From positions 1 through 42,277 of the forward strand of contig JAFLUJ010000002.1 in NCBI GenBank assembly GCA_022511485.1: DNA of 42,277 bases, written 5' to 3'. Within the stretch, counting starts at the first letter, position 1. The number at the start of each line of letters is the position of its first letter. The translations under genes were made by a program, and so were the position numbers. Below, piece by piece: positions 38,599-42,277 of this stretch. The notes beneath the pieces were generated by a model. It was not told the origin of the DNA. It did not search any database and saw only the letters and a list, made by a program, of their open reading frames with translations. This stretch comes from Oscillospiraceae bacterium. Lineage in GTDB: Bacteria > Bacillota > Clostridia > Oscillospirales > Ruminococcaceae.

Positions 38599-41500
38599 TC
38601 AGCCTTGTGCATTGCCTTTCATAACGTCGATCACCTTCTGCATCAGCTCGATGGGCTTTTCACCCTTCATCTTTACCGCCACATATGCCTTGTCGCTGCC
38701 GTTTACCGTGACCCGTCCTTTGAACGCCGAGGTCAGAGCCTGTATCTGCTCCATGGTGGCAGTCTTAAGATAGAAAAGCATTATACCGTTTTTCTGAGTT
38801 ATCTCTGTGATGGTAAGCTCGCTTGCCATGTTCCGTATCAGGGCGACGTTTATAAGTCCCTGTATCGCTTTGGGAGGATCTCCGTAACGGTCGATAAGCT
38901 CGTCGATCAGATCCATGCTGTCTTCGTTGGTACGGAGGGCGGCTATTTTTCTGTATATATCCAGACGTCCGGCGAGACTTTCAATGTAGTCGTCCGGAAT
39001 GTGAGCGTCTATCTGGATGTCCACAAGACAGTCCTCCGGCTTGGGAGGGGGAAGCTCTCCCTTTTCCTCGGCAATAGCTTCGCTGAGGAGCTGTAAATAC
39101 ATATCGTATCCTACCGCTTCCATGTGACCGTGCTGCTTTCCTCCGAGGATAGAACCCGCACCACGGATCTCAAGGTCACGCATTGCAATGCGGAATCCGC
39201 TGCCGAACTGGGTGAACTCCCTTATGGCGTCAAGACGGCGGGCGGCTATTTCCGTGAGAGCCTTGCCACGTCGGAATGTAAAATAAGCGAAAGCTCTCCT
39301 GTTGGAACGCCCTACCCGTCCACGGAGCTGGTAAAGCTGGGAAAGTCCAAGCCTGTCGGAATCCTCAATAATAAGGGTGTTTACGTTGGGAACGTCCACT
39401 CCCGTTTCAATAAGAGTGGTGCAGACAAGGATGTCTATTTCATTTTCAATAAGCTGCCGCCATATCTCGGAAAGGTGTTCTTCTGTTATCTGTCCGTGAG
39501 CAACTCCGATACGGGCGTCGGGAAGCTGCTCGGCAAGCTTTGCAGCGCACCGGTCTATGCTGTCTATCCGGTTGTGGATATAGTATACCTGACCTCCCCG
39601 GCGAAGCTCCTTGGTTATCGCCTGAACTACGACCCCGTCATTATGCTCCATAACATAGGTCTGGACAGGATGTCTGTCAACGGGAGGTTCTTCAATGACG
39701 CTCATGTCCCGGATACCGCTCATCGCCATGTTTAGAGTTCTTGGGATAGGCGTTGCGGAAAGGGTCAGCACGTCCACTCCTGCAAAGGCTTCCTTGAAAC
39801 GTTCCTTGTGGGCAACTCCGAAACGCTGCTCCTCGTCAATGATGGCAAGACCCAGACTTTTGAAAGCTACGTCCTTTTGTACAAGACGGTGAGTTCCGAT
39901 TATCATGTCGATGTTTCCCCGTTTAAGCTCCTTTAAAATTTCCTCCTGCTCCTTTTTTGAGCGGAAACGGGAGAGCAGCTCTATTTTCATCGGGAAGTGT
40001 TCAAACCGTTTGAGTGCCGTCTGGTAATGCTGCCACGCAAGAACGGTGGTGGGTGCTAAGATAGCACACTGCTTGCCGTCCTCCATGCATTTGAAAGCCG
40101 CCCGGAAGGCAACCTCTGTTTTTCCGAAGCCAACGTCGCCGCAGAGAAGTCTGTCCATTGGGATAGGCTTCTGCATATCCTCCTTGATCTCCTGAGTGGA
40201 ACGGAGCTGATCGTCGGTCTCAGTGTAGGGAAAACGGGTCTCGAAATCGTGCTGCCAGTCATCGTCCTCAGAAAAAGCAAAGCCGGGGGTCTGACTGCGC
40301 TTGGCGTAAAGCTTGGTAAGCTCGTCAGCCATGTCCCTGACCGCCTTTTTGACGCGAGCTCTTGTTTTCTGCCACTCCATTGAGGACAGCTTGTTGAGCT
40401 TCACTGACCCGTTGTCCCTTGGACCTATATATTTAGACACCATATCAAGCTGATTTACCGGGACATATAAAACGTCCGTGCCGGCGTACTGGATGGTGAT
40501 GTAGTCCTTTGTGATACCTTCCATTTCAAGCTTGCGTATGCCCACAAATTTACCGATACCGTGCATTGCGTGGACGACAAGGTCTCCGGCGGTGATGTCG
40601 GACAGGGACTTTATTTCCTCGCCTTTTTTGGCTTTCCGGAGTTTTTTCTTTGACACGGTTGCTCTTGCCTGAGTGATGAGAGCGGTCTTCGTGTCGGGAT
40701 AATCATATCCCGCCCCGGTGCAGCCGGTCATAAGCAGGATCGACCCGGGAGAGAAGACAGAATCCTCCCTTGCTATGCCGCAGGGGATGCCCTCGTCCTG
40801 CAGGTCTTTTGCAATTATAGGGAGGGTCTTTTCCGAGCCTGCCATGACAGCTACCGAATAGTTTCGCTCCCGGAAGCTTTGCAGGTCTTCTATAAGCTGA
40901 CGGATCTCCCCACCCCAGGGAGCGGTCTGGTTAGCGGTCACGGAAATAAGCTTCTTGAAACGGAGGTCAGTGCCCCGCAGGAACGTGTCAAAATGAAGCA
41001 GGGGAAAATGTCCTGCCAGAGAGTACACCTGTGCAAAGTCCAGCATATAACCTTCAAGACCTTTGCAGAGCTCTCCCGATTCAAGAAGTATCTTTACGTC
41101 CTCCATGTGGTGGGAAAGGACGTTTCTGGACTTTTCAAGAGCGTTCTGATACTCGCTGAAAATTACCGGACTGTTTTCGGGAAGATGGTCAAATATAGTT
41201 TCGGGACGCTCGTATGCAACAGGGAGATACTTGTCGATGTTTCCCAATTCAAGCCCAGTGTTTACCCGGTCGATGTCACGTGCAAGAGCGTTTTTAACGG
41301 CTTCTGCACGCTTTCCCCTCGCCGTCCCACGAAGCTTCTCAAGAGCGGATCTCAGGGCGTCTGTACTTTCAAAAAGGGTTTCCATAGCAGGAGCTATCCG
41401 GATATTTTCGATTGGGTCGGTGCGCCGCTGGGATTCAGGGTCAAAACAGGACATGGTGTCTATGTCGTCTCCCCAGAGCTCAATACGGATGGGGAAAGCC

Positions 41501-42060
41501 TCCTGAACGGGGAAAATGTCTATAATAGAGCCTCTCACCGAAAATTGGGAAGCACCGTCTACAGTGTCGCAGCGGGAGTATCCGGCAGCGATAAGACGTT
41601 TCATAAGGTCTTCGATGTTTATTTCCATTCCCCTGGAAATATTTATCGTCCTTGAAAGGAGCACATCTTTTGGCAGAGTTACCTGCATGACGGCTTCCGC
41701 GGAAGCGCAGACTATGATGTTTTCTCCCGCGGCTAACTTTGAAAGCACGCCCAGCCGGGAGTGTTCGTATTCCCGGGAGACAACCTCCACCGCAGTAAAG
41801 GTGAAATCCTTTGCGGGATAAACGTAAGAAACTGTCTGAGCCGCCAGAGCGTTGATGTCGTCGGAAAGTCGCTTTGCCGCGGCTTCGTCGTCGGTGATGA
41901 TAAGCATGGGGGAGTCCGAGTGCAAACCAAGAGCGAAATGGGCTTTGTGTATAGCCGAAATGCCCGACACCGAGACAGGGGTCAGGCTGTTTTTCAGCGC
42001 GTCCGTCAAATCACGGAAGGGCACAAGGTTTTCTATAGCGTTTCTGAAAATATTTTGCAT
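38599..42060 (-). CDS. mfd: transcription-repair coupling factor
   Basis: 1153 residues, complete. Mfd removes stalled RNA polymerase from lesions and recruits the UvrABC machinery. Order: UvrB-like N-terminal module (about 1-350); CarD-like RNA-polymerase interaction domain (LSDITAGDLVVHAMHGIGKFVGI, about 490-560); translocase with Walker A GDVGFGKTEVAFRAAF (about 645), DEEQRFG (Walker B/DEEQ box, about 740), SATPIPRTL and QLRGRVGRS; C-terminal TRCF domain (about 1000-1100). The RNA-polymerase-binding and motor motifs are intact. The ribosome binding site is weak (AGG). The upstream gap holds repeat B. Confidence 0.98.
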   Translation of the reverse strand: MQNIFRNAIENLVPFRDLTDALKNSLTPVSVSGISAIHKAHFALGLHSDSPMLIITDDEAAAKRLSDDINALAAQTVSYVYPAKDFTFTAVEVVSREYEHSRLGVLSKLAAGENIIVCASAEAVMQVTLPKDVLLSRTINISRGMEINIEDLMKRLIAAGYSRCDTVDGASQFSVRGSIIDIFPVQEAFPIRIELWGDDIDTMSCFDPESQRRTDPIENIRIAPAMETLFESTDALRSALEKLRGTARGKRAEAVKNALARDIDRVNTGLELGNIDKYLPVAYERPETIFDHLPENSPVIFSEYQNALEKSRNVLSHHMEDVKILLESGELCKGLEGYMLDFAQVYSLAGHFPLLHFDTFLRGTDLRFKKLISVTANQTAPWGGEIRQLIEDLQSFRERNYSVAVMAGSEKTLPIIAKDLQDEGIPCGIAREDSVFSPGSILLMTGCTGAGYDYPDTKTALITQARATVSKKKLRKAKKGEEIKSLSDITAGDLVVHAMHGIGKFVGIRKLEMEGITKDYITIQYAGTDVLYVPVNQLDMVSKYIGPRDNGSVKLNKLSSMEWQKTRARVKKAVRDMADELTKLYAKRSQTPGFAFSEDDDWQHDFETRFPYTETDDQLRSTQEIKEDMQKPIPMDRLLCGDVGFGKTEVAFRAAFKCMEDGKQCAILAPTTVLAWQHYQTALKRFEHFPMKIELLSRFRSKKEQEEILKELKRGNIDMIIGTHRLVQKDVAFKSLGLAIIDEEQRFGVAHKERFKEAFAGVDVLTLSATPIPRTLNMAMSGIRDMSVIEEPPVDRHPVQTYVMEHNDGVVVQAITKELRRGGQVYYIHNRIDSIDRCAAKLAEQLPDARIGVAHGQITEEHLSEIWRQLIENEIDILVCTTLIETGVDVPNVNTLIIEDSDRLGLSQLYQLRGRVGRSNRRAFAYFTFRRGKALTEIAARRLDAIREFTQFGSGFRIAMRDLEIRGAGSILGGKQHGHMEAVGYDMYLQLLSEAIAEEKGELPPPKPEDCLVDIQIDAHIPDDYIESLAGRLDIYRKIAALRTNEDSMDLIDELIDRYGDPPKAIQGLINVALIRNMASELTITEITQKNGIMLFYLKTATMEQIQALTSAFKGRVTVNGSDKAYVAVKMKGEKPIELMQKVIDVMKGNAQG

Positions 42061-42087
42061 ATCAGTAACCTAATTTCTGTATTTTTG

Positions 42088-42176
42088 CCGCCCCCTTGAG
42101 GGGGCTTTGCAAACTAAATTATTCGTATTTATTAAGGGTGGGGGTGGAAAAGCCCGCGGGGGCTTCCCCGCTTGGC
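42088..42176. repeat. ~90-bp dispersed repeat, copy B
   Basis: Hairpin GCCCCC-TTGA-GGGGGC (42090-42105), AT-rich middle (AAACTAAATTATT), GGGTGGGGGTGGAA, then AAGCCC-GCGG-GGGCTT (42150-42165). It matches copy A after dnaA along its length and copy C in the first part. Confidence 0.8.
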
Positions 42177-42202
42177 ATAATAAACACCTCAATAATGGGT
42201 TT

Positions 42203-42272
42203 CCAAAGGGGGCGCTTGCCCCCTTTGGCGGGGTCGAGGGGCAGAGCCCTCGCCGCCGTCCGCAGACGGCGG
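42203..42272. repeat. array of three GC-rich hairpins
   Basis: CCAAAGGGGGC / GCCCCCTTTGG (42203-42228), CGAGGG / CCCTCG (42235-42252) and CCGCCGTC / GACGGCGG (42253-42272) follow each other with almost no spacing up to the window edge. It looks like an intergenic REP-type element, and more of it may lie outside. Confidence 0.8.
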
Positions 42273-42277
42273 AACTC

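Overview
The window looks like a stretch of chromosome around the replication origin of a Gram-positive, anaerobic Clostridia-type bacterium. A Ruminococcus-like member of the Oscillospiraceae is my best guess. The reasons are the dnaA-dnaN-S4-recF-remB-gyrB-gyrA order, pyruvate:ferredoxin oxidoreductase, RNase Y, a T-box in front of thrS, strong AGGAGG-type ribosome binding sites and TTGACA/TATAAT promoters. No rRNA, tRNA, CRISPR array or intact transposase gene was seen.

Layout. 1-2.4 kb: 3' part of nifJ. 2.5-3.3 kb: an AT-rich flavodoxin-like gene, then what looks like an orphan type I antitoxin RNA with its own consensus promoter. 3.4-6.7 kb: a three-gene operon of unknown function (membrane coiled coil, solute-binding/von Willebrand A fusion, helical protein). 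6.7-9.2 kb, minus strand: a heptad-repeat protein, a RelBE-type toxin-antitoxin pair with three identical-core operators, an orphan fumarase alpha subunit, and a small membrane protein. 9.4-20.6 kb, plus strand: dnaA, oriC (a cluster of DnaA boxes between dnaA and dnaN), dnaN, yaaA-like S4 gene, recF, remB, gyrB, an Rpn-type nuclease, a small membrane protein, and gyrA with a parS-like site at its 5' end. 20.7-27.8 kb, minus strand: pseudouridine synthase, amidohydrolase, a 58-residue membrane protein, macrodomain protein, epimerase, O-antigen-ligase-like protein, RNase Y. 28.6-29.1 kb: a toxin/immunity-like pair. 29.1-31.6 kb: T-box and thrS. 31.7-34.4 kb: BlaI/BlaR1-type regulatory pair. 34.4-36.7 kb, minus: YhcC-type radical SAM protein and the rpsF-ssb-rpsR operon. 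36.8-38.6 kb: an accessory patch with a VbhA-type antitoxin, a broken Fic toxin, a DUF6809-like gene and a DUF3990-type pair. 38.6-42.1 kb, minus: mfd.

The replication genes form one coherent block: DnaA acts at the adjacent oriC, DnaN and RecF act at forks, and GyrB/GyrA supply supercoiling. Around this core are at least five toxin-antitoxin or toxin/immunity-like loci in different states of decay.

The most unusual feature is the density of structured dispersed repeats in intergenic gaps. The first family is a ~111-bp palindrome with conserved ends and loop but compensated changes in its stem (three copies, one carrying nested hairpins). The second is a set of three 63-73 bp hairpins built of 7-bp units. 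The third is a ~90-bp GC-clamped repeat with a CCCGCGGG core. The fourth is a hairpin array at the right edge.
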